18,067 nt of DNA from Solirubrobacterales bacterium (lineage in GTDB: Bacteria; Actinomycetota; Thermoleophilia; Solirubrobacterales; Solirubrobacteraceae), in NCBI GenBank assembly GCA_019240015.1, contig JAFAZB010000495.1, forward strand, positions 1 to 18,067, read 5' to 3'. Position 1 is the first letter of the stretch. The number at the start of each line of letters is the position of its first letter. The notes beneath the pieces are model-generated. The model did not search any database. It saw only the letters and a program-made list of their open reading frames with translations, and was not told the origin of the DNA. Below, one piece after another: positions 1 through 6,622 of this stretch. The position numbers and the translations under genes were made by a program.

Positions 1-869
1 TCGCCAACGAGGAGCAGCTGGCGCGCTTCGGCGGCAAGTGGGCGGCGATGGCGATCACCGAGCCCGAGGCCGGATCCGACTCCGCGGCGATCCGCACCAC
101 CGCCCGCTACGACGAGGACACCGACGAGTGGGTGCTCGACGGCGAGAAGATCTTCGTCACCTCCGGCGACCGCGCCGAGCTGATCGTGGTCTGGGCCTCG
201 CGCGACCGCAGCAAGGGGCGCCCCGCGATCAAGTCGTTCGTGGTCGAGCGCGAGAACCCGGGGCTGAAGCTCGACCGGCTCGAGCACAAGCTCGGGATCC
301 GGGCGTCCGACACGGCGAACTTCGTGCTGCGGGACTGTCGGGTGCCCAAGGAGAACCTGCTGGGCAGCCCCGAGATCGACTCCAAGAAGGGCTTCTCGGG
401 CGTGATGCAGACGTTCGACAACACGCGCCCGATGGTGGCCGGGATGGCGATCGGCGTGGCCCGCGCCTGCCTCGAGGCGACCCGCGAGCAGCTCGCGCAG
501 GCCGGGATCGAGATCGACTACGACGCCCCGCCCCACGCGCAGAGCGCCGCCGCGTCCGAGTTCATCGCGATGGAATCGGACTGGGAGGCGGCCCGGCTGC
601 TGACGATGGAGGCGGCCTGGATGGCCGACAACCGCAAGCCCAACTCGCTCCAGGCCTCGATGGCCAAGGCCAAGGCGGGCCGGGTCGGGACCGACGTCGC
701 GCTGCGCTGCGTGGCGCTCTGCGGGGCGGTCGGCTACGGCGAGGGCGAGCTGCTCGAGAAGTGGGCGCGCGACGCCAAGATCCTCGACCTGTTCGAGGGC
801 ACCCAGCAGATCCAGCTGCTGATCGTGGCCCGCCAGCTGCTCGGCAAGACCTCGGCCGAGCTGAAGTAG
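1..869 (+). CDS. Acyl-CoA dehydrogenase, C-terminal part (5' end outside window)
   Basis: This is the 3' portion of an FAD-dependent acyl-CoA dehydrogenase, which introduces the alpha-beta double bond in acyl-CoA oxidation and passes electrons to ETF. The first complete codon is at position 3, and 288 residues are visible before the TAG stop. The fragment opens just before the middle beta-domain motif (AITEPEAGSD), continues through the beta domain (DGEKIFVTSG) and covers the C-terminal helical domain. The segment DLFEGTQQIQ carries Glu265 of the fragment (bases 795-797), which matches the catalytic base of medium-chain-type enzymes (YEGTSQIQ). The ATG at 48 is internal to the conserved beta-domain motif and is not the start. 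Chain-length specificity cannot be read from the sequence. The gene converges on the decarboxylase operon, with the palindrome array 6 bp after its stop codon. Confidence 0.93.
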   Translation, partial: ANEEQLARFGGKWAAMAITEPEAGSDSAAIRTTARYDEDTDEWVLDGEKIFVTSGDRAELIVVWASRDRSKGRPAIKSFVVERENPGLKLDRLEHKLGIRASDTANFVLRDCRVPKENLLGSPEIDSKKGFSGVMQTFDNTRPMVAGMAIGVARACLEATREQLAQAGIEIDYDAPPHAQSAAASEFIAMESDWEAARLLTMEAAWMADNRKPNSLQASMAKAKAGRVGTDVALRCVALCGAVGYGEGELLEKWARDAKILDLFEGTQQIQLLIVARQLLGKTSAELK

Positions 870-875
870 CACGGA

Positions 876-947
876 CGGACCCGCGCATGCGCGGGTCCGC
901 GGGGGCGCGCATGCGCGCCCCCGGGCGGCGGCGCATGCGCCGCCGCC
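876..947. repeat. Array of three abutting perfect 24-bp palindromes
   Basis: Three perfect 24-bp palindromes lie edge to edge at 876-899, 900-923 and 924-947. Each consists of a 7-bp left arm, the same 10-bp core GCGCATGCGC and the matching 7-bp right arm. The left arms differ (CGGACCC, CGGGGGC, GGCGGCG), yet each right arm is its exact reverse complement, so arm changes are fully compensated. As RNA each unit would fold into a 10-bp hairpin with a CAUG loop on either strand. No U-tract follows, so this is not a textbook intrinsic terminator. Its place between two convergent genes fits a bidirectional termination or 3'-end stabilising role (inference). The core does not recur elsewhere in the window as far as I could see. 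Confidence 0.9.
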
Positions 948-973
948 GAACGCCCAGAGCGGGCAGATCGACA

Positions 974-1080
974 CAAATCGCACACTCGTGCTCGCGTTGC
1001 GGTGGGTGGGTGCACCCAGTGCGATCAGGTGATGGCTAGCGGAACCACCCGTGAAAACGAGTGGGGGTGGTTGCGATTTG
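974..1080. repeat. Nested inverted-repeat structure in convergent gap
   Basis: CAAATCGCA (974-982) followed directly by CACTCGT (983-989) is matched by ACGAGTG (1057-1063) and TGCGATTTG (1072-1080), giving a 9+7 bp inverted repeat with an 8-nt bulge on the right arm. A competing hairpin pairs AACCACCC (1043-1050) with GGGTGGTT (1065-1072). A 12-bp palindrome TGGGTGCACCCA lies inside at 1007-1018. The motif TGCGAT recurs several times. The structure ends 17 bp beyond the decarboxylase stop codon. It may act as that operon's terminator or be a decayed small mobile element; neither is proven. Confidence 0.5.
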
Positions 1081-1097
1081 GTGCGATCCGGGTCGCG

Positions 1098-2411
1098 CTA
1101 GAGGCCGGCCGCCTCCCGGCGCAGCACCTCCCACGCCCGCCGCACGTCCTGCTCGGTGGTGCTCAGCTGCCCGACCGCCAGGCGCAGCACGTAGCGGCCG
1201 TCCAGGACCGCGTGGGAGATGAACAGCTCGCCGCTGGCGTTGGCGCGCGCGAGCAGCGCGGCGTTGCGCTCGTCGTCGCCTTGCAGGCGGAAGCACACGA
1301 CCGAGAAGGGCCGCGGCGCGCACAGCTCCCAGCCCGGCTCCGACGCCACCCAGCGCTCGAACTGGGCCGCGAGCTCGATCCCGCTGCGGACGTGGGCCTG
1401 GAGCCCGGAGCGCCCGACGCAGCGGAGCACCGCCCACAGCTTCAGCGCCCGGAAGCGCCGCCCGAGCGCCGGGCCGTACTCGCTCAGCGACAGCGCGTCC
1501 TCCGCGTCGGGGGTGCGCAGGAACTCGGGGATCAGGCTGAACGCGCGGCGGAAGTCCTCGGGCCGGCGGGTCCACAGCAGCGAGCAGTCCATCGGCGTCA
1601 GCATCCACTTGTGCGCGTTGACGACCAGCGAGTCGACGCGCTCCACCCCCGCGAACGCCCAGCGATGCTCGGGACACACCATCGCCGCGCCGGCGTATGC
1701 CGCGTCGACGTGCAGCCAGGCCCCCGCGCGCTCGCAGGCATCGGCGATCGCGGGCAGCGGATCGACCGACGTGGTGGCGGTGGTGCCGACTGTCGCGATC
1801 ACGACCGCGGCCTGCTCGAGTTCGCCGAGCTGGCCGGGGTCGAGCCGGTACTGCGCGTCGCAGGGGACCTTGCGCAGCTGCATGCCGAGCATCCGGGCGG
1901 CTTTCTCAGCGGCGGAATGGGCCTGCTCCGAGCACACGATCAGCTCGCGCCCGGTGGCCTGACGGGCGGCCACGATCGCGGTCAGGGTGGAGATCGAGGC
2001 GGTGTCCTCGATGTGGCCGTGCCAGCCCGCGGGCAGGCCCAGCAACTCAGCGGTCCAGTCGAGCACCACCCGCTCGAGCTCGGTCGCGGCGGGCGCCGTG
2101 CGCCACAGCAGCGCGATCGAGTTGAGCGTCGCCGCGAGCAGCTCCGCGAGGATCGCCGGCTCGCAGGCGCTGGTCGCGAAGTACGCGAAGTAGCGTGGAT
2201 GCTGCCAGTGGGTGGTCCCCGGCAGCAGGATCTCGTCGAGGTCGCGGAGCACGTCCGCGAACGGCTCGGGCTGCTCGGGCGCGGTGGCGGGCAGCCGGTC
2301 GCGGATCTCGCCGGGCTTCACCTGCGCCAGCACCGGCAGCTCGCCGACCCGCTCCAGGTAGCTGGCCGCCCACTCGAGCGCCGCCGGCCCGTCTGCGCGC
2401 AGCGTGCTCAC
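1098..2411 (-). CDS. PLP-dependent amino-acid decarboxylase (group II, DDC/AADC-like)
   Basis: The 437-residue product belongs to the group II pyridoxal-phosphate decarboxylases (aromatic-L-amino-acid/tyrosine decarboxylase family), cytosolic enzymes that convert an L-amino acid to an amine and CO2. Visible active-site elements are the PLP-stacking His in CSEQAH (about residue 165), the Asp in HVDAAY (about 236) that binds the pyridine nitrogen, and the Schiff-base Lys in NAHKWM (about 268). The conserved LGRRFRALKLW segment follows. I chose the GTG at 2411 because it overlaps the TGA of the upstream catalase gene (GTGA). An ATG at 2486 would add 25 residues of unconserved sequence lying over the catalase C-terminus. 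The catalytic-loop Tyr seems present (SEYGPALG), which favours plain decarboxylation, but the loop looks a few residues shorter than in animal DDC (alignment from memory). Substrate is unknown. Confidence 0.88.
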   Translation of the reverse strand: MSTLRADGPAALEWAASYLERVGELPVLAQVKPGEIRDRLPATAPEQPEPFADVLRDLDEILLPGTTHWQHPRYFAYFATSACEPAILAELLAATLNSIALLWRTAPAATELERVVLDWTAELLGLPAGWHGHIEDTASISTLTAIVAARQATGRELIVCSEQAHSAAEKAARMLGMQLRKVPCDAQYRLDPGQLGELEQAAVVIATVGTTATTSVDPLPAIADACERAGAWLHVDAAYAGAAMVCPEHRWAFAGVERVDSLVVNAHKWMLTPMDCSLLWTRRPEDFRRAFSLIPEFLRTPDAEDALSLSEYGPALGRRFRALKLWAVLRCVGRSGLQAHVRSGIELAAQFERWVASEPGWELCAPRPFSVVCFRLQGDDERNAALLARANASGELFISHAVLDGRYVLRLAVGQLSTTEQDVRRAWEVLRREAAGL

Positions 2412-3322
2412 TGCGGCGCGGTGCGGCGGGCCACCGACTCGGAGTAAGCCGAGGGGCGGAACAGCAGCACCGGGTCGCTCGAGCACTCGATCCCGTCGCT
2501 CACTCGCGACGGGTCGAACACCAGCACGTCATCGCCGGTCTCGCGCTCGGTCTCGAGCCCGGTGAGCTCGAACGTGCCGACCCGCTCGCGGCGGCGCCGG
2601 CTCGGCCAAGCGGCGCTCGGATCGTCGGTGGGGTCGCCCGGCTCGGCGATCTGAACCTCGAACGTGAACCGCACCGGGGCCCGCCCGATGCGCTCGCGCA
2701 GCTCCTCGCGCAGGTAGTCCCGCCCCAGCGCTCGCGCCCGCCACGGCGCCAGCCTGCTCCCCGGGGCCTGCGGCGCCAGCGTGTAGCGCACGTAGCGCTC
2801 GCTTCCGTCGGCGCCGACCCACTTGAACGCGTGCAGCCCGTAGTAGCTCGCCACCGCGTAGCTGCTCGGCGCGATCAGCGAGGGCGCGATCCGCGGGATC
2901 GCCGCCAGCGCCTCGGGGTGGCGCGCCAGGAACAGCGGCATCTTCCAGGCGGCGGCCAGGCCGCCCGACTGCGCGCCCAGCAGCTCGATGAACCCTTCCG
3001 GCGTCTTGGTCGGAAACCGCGGCGAGGTGACCGCCACGATGTCAGTCCGGGCCCCGTCCGGGAGGTACAGCTTGACCGCGAGCCCGCGGGGGTCGGGCGC
3101 GTAGTCGGGCTGGCGCGGGTTGCCCGAGCCGTTCGAGAACCGGAACGTGGCCGGGGTCGGCGCGCCTTGCATGTGCGGCGCCCTGGTCAGCTGCGCGGCC
3201 TGCGGGGTGGCCGTGAAGGTGCCCTTCAGCAGGATCCCCTTCGCGTGCAGCGCGCGATACCCCGAATGGCGGCCGAAGGTCCGGTTGACGACGTCGATCG
3301 CCTGCTGGGGGCTGAGCGCCAC
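2408..3322 (-). CDS. Catalase-related peroxidase (mini-catalase, SrpA-like)
   Basis: A 304-residue haem protein of the small catalase-fold peroxidase family, far shorter than the roughly 480-700 residues of ordinary catalases. The distal catalytic His lies in RALHAKG (His26). DPRGLAVKLY is the conserved catalase core segment. The proximal haem ligand is the Tyr of RPSAY (Tyr293), with Arg289 before it. No signal peptide is visible, so a cytosolic peroxidase is expected, using H2O2 or organic peroxides with an unknown reductant. The start is GTG at 3322, 9 bp after the stop of the enoyl-reductase-like gene; no strong Shine-Dalgarno is visible. Its TGA overlaps the decarboxylase GTG, so the two are probably translationally coupled. 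It lacks the C-terminal domains of large catalases; this is normal for the family and not a truncation. Confidence 0.88.
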   Translation of the reverse strand: MALSPQQAIDVVNRTFGRHSGYRALHAKGILLKGTFTATPQAAQLTRAPHMQGAPTPATFRFSNGSGNPRQPDYAPDPRGLAVKLYLPDGARTDIVAVTSPRFPTKTPEGFIELLGAQSGGLAAAWKMPLFLARHPEALAAIPRIAPSLIAPSSYAVASYYGLHAFKWVGADGSERYVRYTLAPQAPGSRLAPWRARALGRDYLREELRERIGRAPVRFTFEVQIAEPGDPTDDPSAAWPSRRRRERVGTFELTGLETERETGDDVLVFDPSRVSDGIECSSDPVLLFRPSAYSESVARRTAPQ

Positions 3323-3331
3323 ACCGTAAAC

Positions 3332-4513
3332 CTATTCCACCACGCGAAACTCGATCCCCGCGCGCTGCAGGCGGCCGATCAGCGCCTCCCCCATCGCCAC
3401 CGCCGGGGTCAGCTGGCCGGCGAGCTCGGGCAGCGGGTCCCGGGCCAGGCAGAGCGCCGACTCGGCCAGCATCTTGGCCGTCTCGTCGTAACCGGGGTCG
3501 CCGCCGCGTACCTCGGTCACCACCCGCTTGCCGCCGCCCTCGCCCACGAACCGCACCCTGAACCAGGACCGCTGGCGCTGCTCGGGAGAGGGCCCTTCGC
3601 CCGAGCCCTTGAGGCGCAACAGGAGGCTCCGGGTCGGCGGCAGCTGGGCCAGGGCCAGCGCGCCCCCGACACCGCCGGCCATCGCCGCGAGCATCGGCAG
3701 GCGCTTGACGACCAGATAGTGGCTGTAGCTGAACTCGGGGCCGTAGCGATCGAGCGCCCGCGCCGAGCGCAGCACGGTCACCGGGTCGATCGTCGGCACC
3801 GGCACCGCCCAGCCGCCGGCGTCGCCGTCGCGGTGCGGTGTGCCCATGACGCCGCGCACCGTGCGGCCCTCCGGGCGGCCTTCGCGCCGGCGTCGCTCGG
3901 CGGCCGCCGCGGCGGCCTGGCGCAGCCGGGCGAAGATGTGGATCGCCGACTGGTAGGTGCCGCCCGAGATCGTGCCGCCCACGCGGACGTAGCCCTGGAG
4001 CGCGATCGGAACGCCTTCGGGCAGCGCCAGCACGGTGAACAGCGCCCCGAGGTCATACGGGATCGAGTCAAACCCGCACGAGTGCACCAGCCGGGCCCCG
4101 GTCGCGAGCGCCTGCTCCTGGTAGCCCAGCCACATCCGGTCGACGAACTCGGGCTCGCCGGTGAGGTCCAGGTAGGTGGTGCCGGCGGCCGCGCAGGCGG
4201 CCACCAGCGGCTCGCCGTGCACGATGTACGGCCCGACCGTGCTGATCACCACGCCGGCCGACTCGGCCAGCGCCCGCAGCGAATCGGGGTCCTCGACGTC
4301 GGCGTGCAACAGCGCCGGCTCTCCGGCGGCTGGATCGATCTCGGCCAACCGCCGGCGGACCTGGTCGAGCTTGCCTCGGTTGCGCCCCGCCAGCGCCCAG
4401 CGGGTACCCGCGGGGACGTGACGCGCCAGGTAGTCGGCGGTCAGCTCCCCGGTGAAGCCGGTCGCGCCGAACAGCGCGAGCTCGTAGCCGCGGTCAGCCA
4501 CGGGGGCTGGCAT
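3332..4513 (-). CDS. Trans-acting enoyl reductase / saccharopine dehydrogenase-like oxidoreductase
   Basis: The 393-residue product has an N-terminal Rossmann nucleotide-binding motif (LALFGATGFTGELTADYL, about residues 12-30), then WALAGRNRGKL, VVISTVGPY..HGEPLVAACA, YLDLTGE and HSCGFDSIPYDLG. This is the pattern of the saccharopine-dehydrogenase-like family that includes the mycobacterial trans-acting enoyl reductases (Rv2953-type). The latter act on polyketide/lipid precursors; that role here is only inference, as no polyketide synthase is in the window. A hydrophobic stretch near residues 290-310 (MLAAMAGGVGGALALAQL) may contact membrane or lipid. I chose ATG 4513, which overlaps the end of the DUF6457 gene by 20 bp. 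GTG 4501 is an alternative. An upstream ATG at 4696 would read the DUF6457 gene out of frame. Confidence 0.82.
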   Translation of the reverse strand: MPAPVADRGYELALFGATGFTGELTADYLARHVPAGTRWALAGRNRGKLDQVRRRLAEIDPAAGEPALLHADVEDPDSLRALAESAGVVISTVGPYIVHGEPLVAACAAAGTTYLDLTGEPEFVDRMWLGYQEQALATGARLVHSCGFDSIPYDLGALFTVLALPEGVPIALQGYVRVGGTISGGTYQSAIHIFARLRQAAAAAAERRRREGRPEGRTVRGVMGTPHRDGDAGGWAVPVPTIDPVTVLRSARALDRYGPEFSYSHYLVVKRLPMLAAMAGGVGGALALAQLPPTRSLLLRLKGSGEGPSPEQRQRSWFRVRFVGEGGGKRVVTEVRGGDPGYDETAKMLAESALCLARDPLPELAGQLTPAVAMGEALIGRLQRAGIEFRVVE

Positions 4514-4724
4514 CGGATGGGGCCACACGGCCGGCGATCGCCAGCGCCTCCCGGGGCGCCACGCCGGCTCGCGCCGCAAGCCAGCACGCCACGGGTGCCG
4601 CGATCCGCTCGGAGGAGTGCGCGGCCTGCGCGGCGAGCTCGAGCACGACCTGGAGCTCCTCCTTCGTGGGAGCCTCGGTTCCGAGCTGCTGGGCATAGGC
4701 GGCGAGCCATTCGCGCGCGTTCAT
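4494..4724 (-). CDS. DUF6457 domain protein
   Basis: A small acidic cytosolic protein of 76 residues beginning MNAREWLAAYAQQLG and containing the stretch ELAAQAAHSSERIAAPVACWLAARAGV, which I recognise as the DUF6457 family of Actinobacteria. Members are about 80-100 residues and are often found beside or fused to molybdenum-cofactor guanylyltransferase MobA; no mobA is visible here. Function is unknown. Start ATG 4724 is the first in-frame ATG where family similarity begins. A longer frame exists upstream but would overlie the divergent SDR gene. It is the first gene of the minus-strand operon and overlaps the next one. Confidence 0.75.
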   Translation of the reverse strand: MNAREWLAAYAQQLGTEAPTKEELQVVLELAAQAAHSSERIAAPVACWLAARAGVAPREALAIAGRVAPSDASPRG

Positions 4725-4791
4725 CGGCGGGCACCCACTGTATCCGGCTTGACATGATGCGCCGTCGCTGATTTCGAAACCTGGAGGCAAC
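4725..4791. promoter_or_regulatory. Divergent promoter region between DUF6457 and SDR genes
   Basis: This 67-bp gap must carry promoters for both directions. On the plus strand a TTGACA matching a -35 box lies at 4749-4754, but no good -10 hexamer follows at 17-18 bp, so the call is tentative. A clear ribosome binding site GGAGG (4783-4787) precedes the SDR ATG at 4792. No convincing minus-strand -35/-10 pair was seen. Confidence 0.35.
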
Positions 4792-5619
4792 ATGACAGTG
4801 CTCGATGACAAGGTCGCGATCGTCACCGGCTCCGCGCGGGGCATCGGGCGCGCCACCGCCGAGCTGCTCTCCGAGCAGGGCGCCAAGGTGCTGATCAACG
4901 ACCTCGACGGCGACCTCGCCGAGCAGACCGCGGGGGAGATCTCGGGGCAGACGCTCGTGTTCGGCGGCGACTTGACCAAGCCCGGGGTCTGCGAGCAGCT
5001 CGTGCAGCACGTGATCGACGAGTGGGGCCGGGTCGACATCCTGGTCAACAACGCCGGCTACACGCTCGACGCGCCGATCCACAAGATGAGCGACGAGTGG
5101 TTCCAGCGGATGCTCGACATCCACATCGTGGTCCCGTTCAGGATGTGCAGGGCGGTGGCCCCACACATGCGCGAGCCGGCCAAGGTCGAGCGCGAGCAAG
5201 GCCGCGAGGTGTTCAGGAAGATCGTCAACGTGTCCTCGATCTCGGGCACGATGGGCAACGCCGGCCAGGCCAACTACGCGTCGGGCAAGTCGGCGGTGGT
5301 GGGGTTGACCAAGACGCTCGCGAAGGAGTGGGGGCAGTTCAAGATCAACGTCAACGCGGTCGCGTTCGGGATCATCGAGACCCGCCTGACGGCGGCGAAG
5401 AACGAGGACAACGTGGCCGAGATCGCCGGCGAGAAGGTTCAGCTGGGGATCCCCGAGCAGATGCGGGCGATGGGGGCCGCGCTGATCCCGCTCGGTCGCG
5501 CCGGCACGCCCCAAGAGGCCGCCGGCGGGGTGTTCTTCCTGTGCTCGCCGTGGTCGAACTTCGTCACCGGCCAGGTGCTCAGCATCACCGGCGGGCAGTT
5601 CACCGGCATGACTTCGTAG
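4792..5619 (+). CDS. Short-chain dehydrogenase/reductase (FabG-like SDR)
   Basis: A 275-residue classical SDR. It has the cofactor loop TGSARGIG (12-19), NNAG (86-89), the catalytic Ser in NVSSISG (Ser149) and the YxxxK pair (Tyr162, Lys166). An acidic residue at the end of the second strand (LINDLD, Asp37) suggests preference for NAD(H) over NADP(H). Likely reactions are 3-hydroxyacyl/3-oxoacyl or another alcohol/ketone interconversion; the substrate is not readable. The product is slightly longer than typical FabG (about 245) because of an insert around EPAKVEREQGREVFRK (128-143) and a longer loop after the active site. Start ATG 4792 has a good GGAGG site. It probably forms a two-gene unit with the acetyltransferase 20 bp downstream. 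Confidence 0.93.
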   Translation: MTVLDDKVAIVTGSARGIGRATAELLSEQGAKVLINDLDGDLAEQTAGEISGQTLVFGGDLTKPGVCEQLVQHVIDEWGRVDILVNNAGYTLDAPIHKMSDEWFQRMLDIHIVVPFRMCRAVAPHMREPAKVEREQGREVFRKIVNVSSISGTMGNAGQANYASGKSAVVGLTKTLAKEWGQFKINVNAVAFGIIETRLTAAKNEDNVAEIAGEKVQLGIPEQMRAMGAALIPLGRAGTPQEAAGGVFFLCSPWSNFVTGQVLSITGGQFTGMTS

Positions 5620-5639
5620 GGCCACGAGGCCCGCGGCGA

Positions 5640-6191
5640 ATGCTGATCCGCCATGCCGAGGCCGCGCGCGACGGCGAAGCCTGCGCCTCGATCTACGCCC
5701 CCTCGGTGCTCGAGGGCGCGGTGTCGTTCGAGGAGCGGGCGCCGACCGGCGAGGAGCTGGCGGTGCGGATCGAGCGAATCTCGCGGACCCACCCGTGGCT
5801 GGTAGCCGACGAGCACGAGCAGACGATCGGCTACGCCTACGCCAGCCCGCACCGCGAGCGGGCCGCCTACCGCTGGGCGGCGGACGTGACGGTCTACGTC
5901 GCCGCCGGACAGCGCGCGCGCGGTGTCGGGCGCGCGCTCTACACGGCGCTGTTCGACCTGCTGGTGCGCCAGGGCATCTACGTGGCGTGCGCGGGGATCA
6001 CGCTTCCCAACGAGGCCAGCGTCGCCCTGCACGAATCGCTCGGCTTCAGACCCGTGGGCGTCTACCGGAACATCGGCTGGAAAGCGCAGGGCTGGCGAGA
6101 CGTGAGCTGGTGGCAGCTCCAGCTGATCGAGCCCGAGCCCGGCGAGCGGCCGCCGGAGCCCGGCGAGCCGGCGCGGCTCGATCAGCTGTAG
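5640..6191 (+). CDS. GNAT N-acetyltransferase, phosphinothricin acetyltransferase-like
   Basis: A 183-residue GNAT protein matching the Pat/Bar-like family, which acetylates phosphinothricin or methionine sulfoximine and related small amines with acetyl-CoA. Conserved blocks are RHAEAARDGEACASIYAP at the N-terminus, VSFEERAPT, GYAYASPHRERAAYRWAADVTVYV, the acetyl-CoA pyrophosphate loop QRARGVGRAL (91-100) and LPNEASVALHESLGF. Natural substrates of such chromosomal copies are usually uncertain. The C-terminal 20 residues are a Pro/Glu-rich tail (EPEPGERPPEPGEPARL). The start ATG (5640-5642) follows the SDR stop by 20 bp with only a weak purine tract. Its TAG stop (6189-6191) directly abuts the left end of the first MITE-like element. 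Confidence 0.88.
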   Translation: MLIRHAEAARDGEACASIYAPSVLEGAVSFEERAPTGEELAVRIERISRTHPWLVADEHEQTIGYAYASPHRERAAYRWAADVTVYVAAGQRARGVGRALYTALFDLLVRQGIYVACAGITLPNEASVALHESLGFRPVGVYRNIGWKAQGWRDVSWWQLQLIEPEPGERPPEPGEPARLDQL

Positions 6192-6192
6192 A

Positions 6193-6355
6193 GATGATTG
6201 ATTCCAAATTGTTCGATCCGGATGCGTCCGGGATAACTTCGCGGATGCGCCTCGGCCGCTCGGCTCGCGTAGCGCTGCTATGCGTCGCCTCCCATCCGCG
6301 GCGCCCCGCTCGTCCCCCGAACGCCCCGATCCCAACCAATTTGGAATCAATCATC
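6193..6355 (-). mobile_element. MITE-like 163-bp element, copy 1
   Basis: A non-coding 163-bp element bounded by perfect 19-bp terminal inverted repeats, GATGATTGATTCCAAATTG (6193-6211) and its complement (6337-6355). In reverse orientation it matches copy 2 at 13837-13999 at all but four positions (about 97.5% identity by eye). The right end is followed by TAG (6356-6358). The left end is preceded by the TAG stop of the acetyltransferase with one extra base. A TA target duplication in a CTAG-like site would suit IS630/Tc1-mariner or the IS427 group of IS5. No transposase is encoded. An internal near-palindrome at the centre has one imperfect pair here. It lies between two convergent genes, so it may also serve as a bidirectional terminator. 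Confidence 0.85.
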
Positions 6356-6367
6356 TAGGAGCCGTCG

Positions 6368-6622
6368 CTACGGGATCCGCGGCAGCCGGGGCGGCCCGGG
6401 GGCGCCGGGACGCTCGGCAGCCGGCGCCCGCTCGAGTGCCAGCGCCAGGGTCGGGCAGGCGTCCACCGCCTTGCGGGCCAGCTCGAGCAGCTCGGGCGGG
6501 ACCTCCGCCTGGTCGATGATCGGGTAGCCCCAGTCGTCGAGGCGGATCAGCTCGGGCAGCAGCTCGGCGCACAGGCCGTGCGCTTCGCAGGTGATCGGGT
6601 TGACGCGCAAGCGATCGCTCAT
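6368..6622 (-). CDS. Ferredoxin, single 3Fe-4S-type cluster
   Basis: An 84-residue small ferredoxin (Fer4_15-like). Cluster ligands are Cys12 and Cys18 in TCEAHGLC and Cys56 in DACP. The residue usually supplying the second ligand is Ala/His (CEAHGLC), so a [3Fe-4S] cluster is expected, as in the ferredoxins that serve actinobacterial P450s. The stretch LPELIRLDDWGYPII is typical of the group. The last 18 residues are a Pro/Arg-rich tail. ATG 6622 overlaps the TGA of the NuoF-like gene (ATGA), implying translational coupling and probable partnership with that protein rather than with a P450. It is the last gene of the electron-transfer operon. Its stop codon is 12 bp from the MITE-like element. 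Confidence 0.9.
   Translation of the reverse strand: MSDRLRVNPITCEAHGLCAELLPELIRLDDWGYPIIDQAEVPPELLELARKAVDACPTLALALERAPAAERPGAPGPPRLPRIP

Noticed and set aside
876..947. Classical intrinsic terminators
   Set aside because: Stable hairpins are clear, but no T-run follows on either strand, so only a looser terminator-like or processing role can be proposed.
38..1039. 333-residue plus-strand frame covering the palindromes
   Set aside because: It is an out-of-frame reading of the acyl-CoA dehydrogenase gene with Arg/Gly-rich sequence and no family similarity.
2195..4771. 858-residue open frame on the plus strand
   Set aside because: It lies opposite three well-conserved minus-strand genes and its product is low-complexity Arg/Pro/Gly-rich, typical of an antisense shadow in high-GC DNA.
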